47,500 bases of DNA from Chromatiaceae bacterium (GCA_024235175.1 JACKMX010000006.1:1-47500), one strand, 5' to 3'; positions 27,487 through 36,551 are shown, counted from the stretch's first letter. Translations and numbers: made by a program. Notes: generated by a model from the sequence alone, not told the origin.

Positions 27487-27668
27487 TGATCTGCTATGTG
27501 TGTGCTGCCTGGTCGACGCAGAGTGCCATCCACCACGGCCACCAGTACTTGGCTTCCAGGGCAGGGGAAACCACCCGGTACCGGATCAGCTCTCAAAGAA
27601 ACAGCTGTTCAGCTCCGGTAAAATCGAGCTCAGACAACGTGAATTACACCGTTATCCGGATATCCGAT

Positions 27669-29003
27669 ATGTTAATCAGAACAATAAACCGTCAGACCAC
27701 CCGCCCAACCAGATTTCTGGTCCCTAGCCTGATTGCGCTTGTTTTCGTTTTGCTCACTGCCTGCCAGGGTACGATGCCGCCGGAAGAAGAGCCCTCCCCC
27801 GAACCGGAGGCAGCATCGCTGCCCGTACCCGACGAGATACTGCCTCCCTCCAAACGTGTCCAGAAAGCCATCCGGGCACTGCAGTCCGGCGATTGGGAGT
27901 CCGCCCGAAATCAGTTGAACTGGGCGCTGCAGGAGAAGCCCACTCTGAATGTGGCCAGAAAACTGCTGGATCAGCTGGACGCCGACCCGGTCGAGTATCT
28001 TGGAGAGAGTCATTTCACTCACCTCGTTCAGGCTGGCGAATCTCTCTCTATCATTGCCCGGGATTATCTCGACGATCCGCTCAAGTTCGTGATACTGGCG
28101 CGCTACAATGGCATTGAAAAGCCAAGTGATGTAAAAGCAGGGCAACAGATCAGGGTTCCCGGCAGCAAACGGATGACCACACAAACAGTGAAGCAGCAGC
28201 TCCCTGAGCGCTCATCCAAAGCATCTGCCGATACAACCGGATCTTCATCCTCTGCTGTAATGCCAGCAGAAACCGACCGGTCACCGGAAGCGGCTCCAAG
28301 TAAGGCAGCGAAACAGACTGTGAGTCCTGCGGTAGACAAAGCAAAAGAGTCAGCATCCATCACCCAGCCGGAACCCGCCGTCAGAGCGGAAGCGGGGGAG
28401 GCTGCAAAGTCACAAGGTCCGGAAGAGGTGATGCAGTTGGCACGTCAGATCCATGCATCCGGCAACCTGCCAGGCGCAATCGATCTGCTGGAAAAGACGG
28501 GGAATCTTTCCGACCAACCGAAAGCGCTGCGCAATCAGTTGATCGGTTATTACAGTGAGCATGCTGACCGTCAGGCCACAAAGGGCAATTTGAATGATGC
28601 AAGGACGACCTTGGAGAAGGCGGTAATTCTCGATTCTTCCAATGAATCGGTGATAAATCAACTTATCGCGGTGGAAGACAAAATCGAATCCCGACGGCTC
28701 TACCGGCAGGGGGTGGAGATGCTGAAGGCACGAAAACTCCCTCAGGCGTACGAACTCCTCTCCCAGGCTCTCACGTACGAACCCGAAAACAGCGCCATTG
28801 CCTCGGCACGCAATCAGGCGCGGGATGAATTAACCGACAATTTCCACCGGCAGGCGATGCAGCTGTTCAGAAAACATGAACTGGACAGCGCCATCGAGTA
28901 TTGGGACAGGATACTGGCGATTGATCCACAACATAGTCTGGCACCCGGTTACAGAGCCCGGGCGGTGGAGCTTAAAGAGAAACTGCAGAAGATAAACCAG
29001 TGA
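27669..29003 (+). CDS. LysM- and TPR-containing lipoprotein, T6SS-linked
   Basis: 444 aa from the ATG at 27669. The frame is open upstream to 27486, but only this start places a signal peptide (FLVPSLIALVFVLLTAC) with a lipobox LTAC at Cys32. A TPR-like unit (63-100) is followed by a LysM domain at about 117-165 (THLVQAGESLSIIARDYLDD...GQQIRVPG). A Ser/Ala/Lys-rich linker of about 90 residues leads to C-terminal TPR repeats (270-440, for example GVEMLKARKLPQAYELLSQAL). It is a predicted periplasmic, peptidoglycan-binding scaffold. It follows pppA on the same strand with a 182-nt gap and converges with the next two lipoprotein genes. Confidence 0.8.
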   Translation: MLIRTINRQTTRPTRFLVPSLIALVFVLLTACQGTMPPEEEPSPEPEAASLPVPDEILPPSKRVQKAIRALQSGDWESARNQLNWALQEKPTLNVARKLLDQLDADPVEYLGESHFTHLVQAGESLSIIARDYLDDPLKFVILARYNGIEKPSDVKAGQQIRVPGSKRMTTQTVKQQLPERSSKASADTTGSSSSAVMPAETDRSPEAAPSKAAKQTVSPAVDKAKESASITQPEPAVRAEAGEAAKSQGPEEVMQLARQIHASGNLPGAIDLLEKTGNLSDQPKALRNQLIGYYSEHADRQATKGNLNDARTTLEKAVILDSSNESVINQLIAVEDKIESRRLYRQGVEMLKARKLPQAYELLSQALTYEPENSAIASARNQARDELTDNFHRQAMQLFRKHELDSAIEYWDRILAIDPQHSLAPGYRARAVELKEKLQKINQ

Positions 29004-29077
29004 ATCGATGTTGAGCCCGCCTCCTGATCCGAATTGAAGAATGGGGACGGACTACACCAATGCCTGGCGGTGCGACC

Positions 29078-30007
29078 TCATCTGCTGCGGGCGCTTTTGA
29101 GTCGAAGTCTGGACTTTTCATTTTCCGGATCGAACTTCAACGCGTATTCCCAGTAGCCAATTGCGCGGTTTATATCATCCCGGTAAACCCGCAGACCCAT
29201 GCTGTAAAGCGTTCTGCCATACTCTTCCCTCGAATTCCCAATAGGTTGCTGCAGGGAGGTCTCTCCGGATGCGATGGACTCTCCCTCAACCAGAAACTTT
29301 AGCGCCTGATCGAAGCGCTCCTGTGTAAAAGCTTTTCCGGCCCGCTCCAGCAGCATGTGTACCAGAAGCTGACGCGCCCCCCTGTCCCCGGGATCGTTTT
29401 CGATCCTTCTCTCCAAACGCTGCCGGTAATCCAACAGGCCACCGGTCCCCGTTTTCTCAGGTTGAGGCGCAGACTGCCCGACATAAACAGCGGCCTCCCT
29501 GCCCTCCTCTGATTCAATCTTCGATTGATCGTACTCGAGCGCCAATTGCCGGGAACGGCTGGTGGTTGCAGCCATCCAACGCTCGTCACTGAACTGCTCA
29601 AAGCGGCGCAATTCTGACAATGCATCAGGCTGTCCGGGCTGAAGGCTCAACACCCGCAGATACGCCTTCCTCGCGTGCTCCACCCGGCCCAACTTGCGGG
29701 CCTCTCCACCCTCGCTGAGATAACGGCTGACCAGCAGCCGGATCCTGGACTCGGTTTGCTCGATTTCGACAGCAATGCGTTTGTCGCCAGGATCAAGTGT
29801 CTGTGCAATCCGTAAATGCCTCAACGCAGCTGCCAGGTCACCTTCGTCAACATACTGCCGGGCCCTGTTCAGCCAACTGCCCGCATCCTGAAAAATGGCT
29901 GAATCCTGAGTCCCGAAATCAGCAATATCCACCACACCGGCACAGCCCGTTAAAGCCAGCAACGCGGTCAAAGGAAGATAGCGCCTATGCGGCGTACGAT
30001 CCGTCAT
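29078..30007 (-). CDS. TPR-repeat lipoprotein
   Basis: 309 aa. The signal peptide (YLPLTALLALTGC) ends at lipobox LTGC, Cys22. The mature part contains TPR-type helix pairs: AALRHLRIAQTLDPGDKRIAVEI near 60, HARKAYLRVLSLQPGQPDAL near 110 and the C-terminal INRAIGYWEYALKFDPEN. The last of these matches the end of the neighbouring LysM protein (SAIEYWDRILAIDPQH), so the two TPR tails may be related. The start overlaps the deacetylase stop by ATGA. An outer-membrane or periplasmic scaffold is inferred; no enzyme motif was seen. Confidence 0.75.
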   Translation of the reverse strand: MTDRTPHRRYLPLTALLALTGCAGVVDIADFGTQDSAIFQDAGSWLNRARQYVDEGDLAAALRHLRIAQTLDPGDKRIAVEIEQTESRIRLLVSRYLSEGGEARKLGRVEHARKAYLRVLSLQPGQPDALSELRRFEQFSDERWMAATTSRSRQLALEYDQSKIESEEGREAAVYVGQSAPQPEKTGTGGLLDYRQRLERRIENDPGDRGARQLLVHMLLERAGKAFTQERFDQALKFLVEGESIASGETSLQQPIGNSREEYGRTLYSMGLRVYRDDINRAIGYWEYALKFDPENEKSRLRLKSARSR

Positions 30008-31002
30008 CTGCTGCTGATGGACTTGTAAGTGACCAACAGGGATTTGAATGCCTCCATATCCCTGTCACCGAATACTATGGAGCGTCGCAAAAGATACGGA
30101 TAGGCGAAAGCCGCGTTTCCTCCGGAGTGGACGGTCAGTCCCACAGAGAGACCCTCTCGCTTCAATGCGGCAACTACCTCGTCGTTGGCATCGCCAAAAG
30201 GATATGCATAAGCGACAGGAACGCCGGGCAGCTGTTCTGCCAATCGCTGTTTGGGGAAACGCACCTCCTGTCCAACCCGCCGCAGATACTCCTGCTGCGT
30301 CTCTCCATTAACTTTCAGCGTCAGGTTATCGTGGGTTTTGGAGTGAGGCTGAACTGTGATCAGGCCGCTGCCGATCATCTCAATCAGCTGGTCCCAGTTG
30401 AGTCCACCATTGTTGATGTAATCGGTATACAGGAACAGAGTGGCCGGAAATCCGAACTCCTTTAATACAGGAAAGGCAGATTCATAGATGGAGCGGTGCC
30501 CGTCATCCACCGTCAGTACCACGGCCCTTTGCGGAATCTGCCGTTCCCCCTTCAGGAAAGCGATCAGATCCTGCAATGGGATGACCCGGTACCCTTTATC
30601 CTTCAGATACTGCATCTGCTCCCTGAACCGGGATACGGATATGGTCATCTTGGTGCCCCGGTCGCCAAAGCGATGGTAGCAGAGCACGGGAACGGTCTGA
30701 TATCCCTGCATGTCGACTGCTGTAGTATTCCCCTGTTGCAGCGGGATGATTATTTCGGCACCCGGTCCTATCGCTCCGGGAGGATTTGCATCCTCTATCT
30801 GCCAATAGCGATCTTCATCCCCCAGGTATCGTGCAGCGAGGGCGTGAGCATCTTCCGTACCCACTCGTAAAACAATATAGTCTCCGCTTCTTGCGATGAC
30901 GCGGCTGCCACTGTTACCGACAATCCGGGTTTCCATCAACGAACAGCCAGACCCGACTAAAATGGTGGCGATGGCGATTGAATAGAGCGTTGCTTTTAGC
31001 AT
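30004..31002 (-). CDS. Lipoprotein polysaccharide deacetylase with LysM-like N-terminal segment
   Basis: 332 aa from the ATG at 31002; an upstream in-frame start would bury the signal peptide. The signal peptide ends VGSGC (Cys20). Residues 41-88 (DYIVLRVGTEDAHALAARYL...GAEIIIPL) look like a divergent LysM. The NodB-type deacetylase domain spans about 103-315: VPVLCYHRFG, the metal motif TVDDG (D166, D167, where TFDDG is usual), PHSKTH (H220, H224) and AYPFGD (267-271). All metal ligands are present, so activity on a GlcNAc polymer, peptidoglycan being the obvious candidate, is plausible. It is co-transcribed with the TPR lipoprotein (ATGA overlap) downstream of the kinase. Confidence 0.85.
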   Translation of the reverse strand: MLKATLYSIAIATILVGSGCSLMETRIVGNSGSRVIARSGDYIVLRVGTEDAHALAARYLGDEDRYWQIEDANPPGAIGPGAEIIIPLQQGNTTAVDMQGYQTVPVLCYHRFGDRGTKMTISVSRFREQMQYLKDKGYRVIPLQDLIAFLKGERQIPQRAVVLTVDDGHRSIYESAFPVLKEFGFPATLFLYTDYINNGGLNWDQLIEMIGSGLITVQPHSKTHDNLTLKVNGETQQEYLRRVGQEVRFPKQRLAEQLPGVPVAYAYPFGDANDEVVAALKREGLSVGLTVHSGGNAAFAYPYLLRRSIVFGDRDMEAFKSLLVTYKSISSR

Positions 31003-31301
31003 ATCGATTCGGATGATCGTTGCAGCCGGGCCTGCAATTGGCTTCAGGTTTGTCAGAGTCCATCGTCTATCCGGCAGCGGTCCGGATGAGAAAAAAATTG
31101 TAACTACTCGTCCGGTCCATGGTGAACCCTTTTGGATGGATCGGAAGTTGCAGATGAAGGCCAAGGACCGAGGACAAAGAGGAGCTGCGATCGGTTTTTC
31201 CTCGGCCCTCAGCTCTTACAGCCTGTTGTCGCATTGTGCTTTCCCTGATCCGACACATCTCTTCTGATAACCCATAGGGTAGTAGCTACATTGAATGTAA
31301 G
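31003..31301. other. Intergenic region between kinase and deacetylase genes
   Basis: 299 bp on the minus-strand path from kinase to deacetylase. It holds an imperfect hairpin at 31283-31304 (arms around ACATT-G-AATGT) that includes the kinase stop codon. No T-run follows, so read-through into the deacetylase gene is possible. Short frames here show no gene-like features. Confidence 0.5.
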
Positions 31302-33116
31302 CTAATCTTCTTTGTTCGGTTTAATGATCATTGTAGGTTCATCTGCAAGCAGGTCAGGTTCAGTATCGACGCTTGTGGGAGACCAGTTGACTTTCTGTCT
31401 GGCGACCACCCTCGTTGGGTCATAAGAGTGAGTCCGCGTAACCTCCGCTCCCGGTTCTTCACCGGAATCATCCGACTGTTCGCCGGCATCTGGCCTGAGC
31501 GCGGCTGCGGCCCGCTCCTCCTCCAGACTCAGGAGGGCGTTGGCCATCCGGTTATACTCGCTGAACAGCTGACCCAACTCATCGTTGCGCCTCTCTTCTA
31601 TCCGATAGCTGTAATTTTCATGGATTACATGGGCGATGGCGCGCCTCAGCGACTTGATGGGAAGCGAGATACCGGCAGCCAGTAGGTAAGCGACTACGAT
31701 TACCGTCAGCACTACAGCCGCCAATAGTCCCAGCATGGTGTAAAGCGTCAGTTTCGCTGCCGCGATCAATGGCGCCTGGGAAAGTCCCAACTGTATGCTG
31801 CCTATGGTCTTCTGCTGAAACAGAATCGGGACTTTGAAGTCAAAAACCGCCTCGCCATTGCGGATGCCTTTAGAATATATCACCTCCCCATCCACCTTGA
31901 TTGGAATCAGTGCGGTCGTATCCTCAGATTCACTGCCACCCTTCTGCACCGATGTACTGCCACGTTGAATACCCTTATGGTCGAGGATCGTAAGATAACT
32001 TATCTGTTGACGCTGCTTTACCTCATTTATAAATGCTTCAATAGCTATCCAGTCCTGTATTAAAACCGCCTCTGCGCTCTCGATAGAGATAAATTCCGCA
32101 AGTGATCCACCGGAATCAACCGCCAGTTCGGTCATGGCATCAACCTGCTTCTTATAGACAAGGTAAGAACCCAGAAGCATTGCAATGGTCACCACCACCG
32201 CCATCACTGCCGTCCATTTCACCCGCAAAGGCAGGATTCTGGCTTCGCTCTTGTGCGCCTCCTTTTCGTCCATCTCGAGGACCACATTGCGTAGCGCATC
32301 AGCAACCTCCTTTCCGTTGTTAAAGCGCTGTGCCGGCCGCTTGCGCATCAGCTTTTCAACCGCTCTCTGCAGGCTCTCGGGGACATTGGATACTTTGCGA
32401 TTTATTGGATCCGGTTCTTTTTGGACTATCTCCATCAGCAGCGTCGTCAGGGTCTGGGCCATAAAAGGCTTTTCGCCTGTAATCAACTGATAGAGGATCA
32501 CCCCAAGGGAGAAGAGGTCCGACCGTCCATCCAGCGGCTGACCCTCCACCTGCTCCGGTGACATATACTGGGGTGTACCCAGTACCGCGCCCATCTGGGT
32601 ATGCTGCTCCTTGTTCGGTGTTTCGATGTGAGCTATGCCAAAATCGGTGATGCGGACATTTTGTCCATCTTCCGAAAGCATGATGTTGCCGGGCTTGACA
32701 TCCCGGTGAACGACACTGCTGGCGTGAGAATAGGCAAGCGCCTCGGCCAACTGGATACCATAAACAACCTTGTCCCTCAGCGTGATCTCCCTCTCCGATG
32801 CCATGACCTGCTGCAGTGTCATGCCTTGGAGGTACTCCATCGCTATGTAAGGCCCCTCTGGCGCCTCACCGACATCGAAAATAGTCACGATGTTCGGATG
32901 GGTAAGCTTTCCGGCAGCCTTGGCTTCCTGCAGGAAACGGAAACGGTATTCCGGATCCGCAGCGCGTTCGCCACGCAGAAGTTTGATAGCGATGGTACGG
33001 TTGATTTCAGGGTCGAAGGCCTTGTACACCACCGACATCGCCCCCGCTCCCAGCTCTTCTATTATCTGAAATCGTCCGATCTGCTCCGGCATCTGAGACT
33101 GAAACTCTGTTCCCAT
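31302..33116 (-). CDS. ppkA: PpkA-type transmembrane Ser/Thr kinase with periplasmic sensor and HAMP domain
   Basis: 604 aa. The kinase domain (about 15-280) has every key residue: G-loop GAGAMSVV (23-30), K45, E64, HRDVKPGN (137-144), DFG (158-160) and GTPQYMSPEQ. Membrane helix 1 is at about 301-321 and helix 2 at about 453-482. Between them are 130 periplasmic residues that look like a small sensor domain. A HAMP domain follows (483-535), then a 65-residue acidic tail with DPTRVV (T568) and EPTMII (T595). The known Pseudomonas PpkA has a different periplasmic part. The RBS AAGGGG supports the start. It should phosphorylate the FHA protein, opposed by PppA. Confidence 0.9.
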   Translation of the reverse strand: MGTEFQSQMPEQIGRFQIIEELGAGAMSVVYKAFDPEINRTIAIKLLRGERAADPEYRFRFLQEAKAAGKLTHPNIVTIFDVGEAPEGPYIAMEYLQGMTLQQVMASEREITLRDKVVYGIQLAEALAYSHASSVVHRDVKPGNIMLSEDGQNVRITDFGIAHIETPNKEQHTQMGAVLGTPQYMSPEQVEGQPLDGRSDLFSLGVILYQLITGEKPFMAQTLTTLLMEIVQKEPDPINRKVSNVPESLQRAVEKLMRKRPAQRFNNGKEVADALRNVVLEMDEKEAHKSEARILPLRVKWTAVMAVVVTIAMLLGSYLVYKKQVDAMTELAVDSGGSLAEFISIESAEAVLIQDWIAIEAFINEVKQRQQISYLTILDHKGIQRGSTSVQKGGSESEDTTALIPIKVDGEVIYSKGIRNGEAVFDFKVPILFQQKTIGSIQLGLSQAPLIAAAKLTLYTMLGLLAAVVLTVIVVAYLLAAGISLPIKSLRRAIAHVIHENYSYRIEERRNDELGQLFSEYNRMANALLSLEEERAAAALRPDAGEQSDDSGEEPGAEVTRTHSYDPTRVVARQKVNWSPTSVDTEPDLLADEPTMIIKPNKED

Positions 33117-33341
33117 TCATACCCCTTAGCTTCATGAAAGCCAAAGCTTACAATATTGGCGGCCTGTCACCTGCTCCCCAAGGTACGCTCTATCTATCTG
33201 TATTGACTAAAATCTTTAATCGAAGTGTAGCAGAACAGAGCGCTGCAAAATAATCGTTGACGGCTATCATCAGTTCTAATAGTTTCAGGACAAGCATCCG
33301 ATGACAACCCTCAGGTCGTGACTCTGGAGTGAACAAACGAT

Positions 33342-34130
33342 ATGAATGATACATTTGATATTCCAAGACTTCTGGAGCTCCGAAAACTCACACGCTCACT
33401 GTCCGAACAGCTGGAGTCGGAATTGAAGCGCCACCTGGCCACACTTGCACCGCTATTCTCACCCCTGCCCATATTCGGCGACCATGTCCGGGGCGGATCA
33501 AAGGTTCCCATCAGAGGCGCTGAAAAAAATTTCGAAGAGCTGCGCAATCGCTTCAGGAAGATTTCCACTGCCAAGCCGTTCGTGCTCTCCGGGGATATCG
33601 AGGCACCTGTCGACCTGTTCTCCGCGACACCTCTGTTAACACCAGTGAAGTATCCCTACCAGGCTAAAGATGACGGTAAAATCACTGAAGTAACGGTTAC
33701 CTCTCCATTGAAATGGGTCCTCTCTTACCCGGATGCAGGTCCCAGCGCAGTGCGTGCGCTGTTGGAAGGGAACAGGAATCAGGTAAAAGAAGAGTTACGT
33801 CACTGCCTGCTGCAGAATCTCGCTTTGGAACTCATCCTGGAGAAACAGACGGGCCTCCTGGAAATCCTCAAAGGTCTGCGCTTCGCTGTCGACTCCACCC
33901 GTATCGGTGCGTTGGGGGACCTGCCTGTCATCCAGGTCTCCTGCCCCATTTCAACACTGCTGCCACCGGATGCGATCATAATCCAGAATACGGAGATATC
34001 CGGCGTTCCTTCGTTTGAGGAGGTTATCGATGTCGAAGACATCCGCAGTATGCAGGATCCGTTCAGGCAGGCGATTCTGGTTATAACCGAACGGGAGAGT
34101 CCGGGGATCTTCCGGGAGGTCACCCAATAA
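33342..34130 (+). CDS. Unrecognised 262-aa soluble protein
   Basis: I do not recognise a family. The protein has no signal peptide or membrane helix. It begins with a charged helical segment (LLELRKLTRSLSEQLESELKRHLATL, about 9-34), followed by a region rich in beta-type residues (60-125) and a second helical part (LRHCLLQNLALELILEKQ, about 150-167). The composition matches its neighbours. It is transcribed divergently from the kinase across a 225-bp gap, so shared regulation is possible. That gap contains TTGACT and a weak TGTAGC 17 bp apart pointing toward this gene. A T6SS link is only suggested by position. Confidence 0.7.
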   Translation: MNDTFDIPRLLELRKLTRSLSEQLESELKRHLATLAPLFSPLPIFGDHVRGGSKVPIRGAEKNFEELRNRFRKISTAKPFVLSGDIEAPVDLFSATPLLTPVKYPYQAKDDGKITEVTVTSPLKWVLSYPDAGPSAVRALLEGNRNQVKEELRHCLLQNLALELILEKQTGLLEILKGLRFAVDSTRIGALGDLPVIQVSCPISTLLPPDAIIIQNTEISGVPSFEEVIDVEDIRSMQDPFRQAILVITERESPGIFREVTQ

Positions 34131-34304
34131 TAAGCACCTCTGAGCGGTCTTTCGACTACGCACTTGCCGATCCGTCGGCTACCTTGGACAGAAACAAAAA
34201 ATAGCTAAAGGAATGTCACGATTTGGCGACAAACAGTTTTAGGGCGCAACCACACAAGCCCTGAACCCAAGAACAGAGCAATCGTGCGCAGCACAGGTGG
34301 TCAG

Positions 34305-34472
34305 ATGGAAAATATACTGCAGCAAAGAAGAGAATTGACCAACAACCTGCTCAACAGGGCGAGATCGATCAGCTGGGAAGAGTACTATGCAACCAAAGCT
34401 GCAATCGAAAATATTCAACACTCATACAAAGACCCCAAATTGCAGCTCTTGATACTCAAACAGCTGCAGTGA
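34305..34472 (+). CDS. 55-aa helical hypothetical protein
   Basis: The ATG at 34305 has AGGTGG 4 nt upstream; an in-frame GTG at 34284 lacks a site. The product (MENILQQRRELTNNLLNRAR...) is charged and predicted helical, with no membrane segment. It lies between the 262-aa gene and a lipoprotein gene on the same strand. I do not recognise it. The ribosome-binding site and regular composition argue for a real gene. Confidence 0.5.
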   Translation: MENILQQRRELTNNLLNRARSISWEEYYATKAAIENIQHSYKDPKLQLLILKQLQ

Positions 34473-34640
34473 AAAAAAGCGGCTGTCTGGGTCAATCGGC
34501 CCAAGGATTGTCGTTTTCCACGTCCCGACCCAACAATCGAAAACGATTGTAAAAAACAGCGAAGGGTTCACTGTGGGGTATCTATTCCTGTGGTAGATTT
34601 CAAGTCTGAATCTGTTGAATATTGATCAAGGAGCAATCAG

Positions 34641-35156
34641 ATGAGAATCATCCCATTGGTTATCCTGCCGTTGTCGATGGTACTGGCAGGATGCAGCCAG
34701 GAATCCGAGGTCAGCAAGCAGGCAGCTCCCAAGCCTGTACAGCAGAGCGTTGTCCCGGCTCCGGTACAGCAGATCAACGCTCCGGCACCTGTGGCTGAAC
34801 CGACCACAACGGAAAACAAGGAGATTGCGGACAAAGCGAAAGAGTTGTACCAGTCAACCAAGGAGAGAGCCGGCGATCTAACCGAAACGGTTGTTGACAA
34901 GTCCAAGGCGTTGTATCGGTCAGCCAAAAATACGACCGGTGACATGACCGAAACCGTGGTCGACAAATCCAAAGCCGCTTGGGACAAAACCAGGGAGACC
35001 GCGAGTAGCATTGTCGATCAAGGCAAGGAGTACAGCGCCGAAGCTATGGATAAATCGAAGGAGGCCTATGAGTCAGCCAAGGAAAAAGCGGGGCATATGA
35101 TCGATGAAGTGACCAAAACGGAGGCTCAGCCACCGGCGCCTGTAGAGAGCAAGTAA
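34641..35156 (+). CDS. Lipoprotein with LEA/apolipoprotein-like amphipathic repeats
   Basis: 171 aa. AAGGAG lies 7 nt before the ATG. The signal peptide ends at lipobox LAGC, Cys18. A Pro/Ala/Gln linker (20-60) is followed by imperfect 22-residue repeats, seen twice as GDLTETVVDKSKALYRSAKN and GDMTETVVDKSKAAWDKTRE, then continuing to the end. These give long Lys/Glu amphipathic helices like LEA or apolipoprotein proteins, which often protect membranes or proteins under stress. The function here is unknown. It stands alone, with a hairpin after its stop. Confidence 0.75.
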   Translation: MRIIPLVILPLSMVLAGCSQESEVSKQAAPKPVQQSVVPAPVQQINAPAPVAEPTTTENKEIADKAKELYQSTKERAGDLTETVVDKSKALYRSAKNTTGDMTETVVDKSKAAWDKTRETASSIVDQGKEYSAEAMDKSKEAYESAKEKAGHMIDEVTKTEAQPPAPVESK

Positions 35157-35174
35157 AGCCCTCACCAGCATCCC

Positions 35175-35209
35175 GCAAATGCAGGGGACTCCCAATCCCT
35201 TGCGTTTGC
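35175..35209. terminator. Hairpin between convergent genes
   Basis: GCAAATGCAGGGG and CCCTTGCGTTTGC pair over about 12 positions with one bulge and one G-T. It lies between the stop codons of the lipoprotein gene and the SpoIIAA-like gene, the expected place for a two-way terminator. No T-run is seen. Confidence 0.4.
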
Positions 35210-35217
35210 CAGCCTGA

Positions 35218-35610
35218 TCATTCCTCCTGTGTATCGTTCTGGGTATCTTTTTCCAAAATCCAAGACCTGGCCTGCTCCAACTCTTCGTACCCAAAATCTC
35301 TCACCTCCGCATTGACGAAGTGCCCGGTGACCACTTCTGCCAATTTACCGACCGGCGAGTCCGTCACCAATGCAACGCGTGCGATTTTTTGATGGTGTTT
35401 TCTAACAAAACGCAGATGAGTTGTGAGTGCCGCAAAGGAATCCCAGCCCACAAACGACTCCGATCTGATTATCAGGCCATTAAGCTTACCCCGCTCCTCG
35501 ATATACGGGTCAATTTTTTCAGCCACGGCTTCAAAGTCGTCAACGGTCAGAGCACCGTCGGACTCCAAAATCGCTATACCTACTTTGGTAATAAGCTGGA
35601 CATTTAACAT
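35218..35610 (-). CDS. SpoIIAA-like (STAS/SEC14-type) protein
   Basis: 130 aa from the ATG at 35610, preceded by GGGAGAGAG. The sequence (AILESDGALTVDDFEAVAEKIDPYIEERGKLNGLIIRSESFVGWDSFAALTTHLRFV) fits the SpoIIAA-like family of small STAS-fold proteins. The central F-x-G-W motif and the segment KIARVALVTDSP are typical. In this family the function is mostly unknown; some members respond to stress or bind lipids. It is a single-gene unit, convergent with the LEA-like lipoprotein. Confidence 0.8.
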   Translation of the reverse strand: MLNVQLITKVGIAILESDGALTVDDFEAVAEKIDPYIEERGKLNGLIIRSESFVGWDSFAALTTHLRFVRKHHQKIARVALVTDSPVGKLAEVVTGHFVNAEVRDFGYEELEQARSWILEKDTQNDTQEE

Positions 35611-35960
35611 AAGCTCTCTCCCGGAGAAGAACGACAGACTCAATAAAAACTATTGGCAGGCTTCCAGCTTACCAAAAGTCGTACAAAACAGGATAGATCC
35701 GGCTCCGTTTTCTGCTTCCTGACCCATTTATCGGGACAATACACAATATGACAAGAGGCACAGACTACCGCACGGAAGAAATTGCACTCTGGTGAGTGTG
35801 CAGAATCGGAGTTTCCCTGCCACATTATTTCCACCAGGATTTATTCAAAGGTTTTTTTTAGATATATTTCAAGTCGGAAAAGATGATGCCGGAATCCATT
35901 TTTACCAGAATATGCGCAATCAACAGACTCATCTACCTCAGATCAGGCAATCGGATTATC

Positions 35961-36551
35961 ATGGCTGCCCCTATCAGTAAAAAGAAAATAGAACAACTTC
36001 CGTTGGAGCCCTACGATTCCATGCGAGAAGATTTACAGACTGGAGACTTGGTGTTCTGTTCCGGCTCCTATTTTTTTTCCAAGGCAATACAGAAATTCAC
36101 CCGTTCGGTCTGGAGCCATGTCGGAATGATCTACCGGGATCCGACACTGAAGCGGGTATTCATTCTTGAGAGCGAGACCCTGATCGGAGTACGCCTGGCT
36201 CCATTGTCCAAATATTTACGCGATTACCACGGTAAAAACAGGCCATATAAGGGCAACATGGTGATTGCCCGTGTGCACCCGGCGGTGGACGAGAAAAAAC
36301 TCAACCAGGCGATCAGCTATGGCATGGATGAACTCACCAAGCCTTATGATAACTTCGAAATTCTGCGCATTGGCTTTCGCATTCTATTCAATGTCAGCCG
36401 GCGTTCACGCGATCGAAAATATATCTGCTCAGAACTGGTATATGAGTGCTTCGATCGTATCGGCGTGCCCTTCCATCTGCGCGACGAATATGTCGGTCCG
36501 GACGATATCTGGCAAGACGAGCAGGTGCGGCAAAGATACCGAATTTTATAG
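35961..36551 (+). CDS. YiiX/YebB-like NlpC/P60-type cysteine hydrolase
   Basis: 196 aa from the ATG at 35961. ATG codons at 35883 and 35886 in the same frame would add 26 residues that do not look family-like, though the start is uncertain. The permuted NlpC/P60-type pattern is present: LQTGDLVFCSGSYFFSKAIQ, WSHVGMIYR with H53, and YICSELVYECFDRIG with C156. The domain fills the whole protein and no signal peptide is evident, so it probably acts in the cytoplasm or on lipids. The substrate is unknown. It has no operon partner; a terminator-like hairpin lies about 245 nt downstream. Confidence 0.8.
   Translation: MAAPISKKKIEQLPLEPYDSMREDLQTGDLVFCSGSYFFSKAIQKFTRSVWSHVGMIYRDPTLKRVFILESETLIGVRLAPLSKYLRDYHGKNRPYKGNMVIARVHPAVDEKKLNQAISYGMDELTKPYDNFEILRIGFRILFNVSRRSRDRKYICSELVYECFDRIGVPFHLRDEYVGPDDIWQDEQVRQRYRIL

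Noticed and set aside
34533..34550. ACAATCG/CGATTGT hairpin next to an A-run
   Set aside because: The homopolymer is A on the plus strand and precedes the stem on the minus strand, so it does not work as a terminator in either direction.
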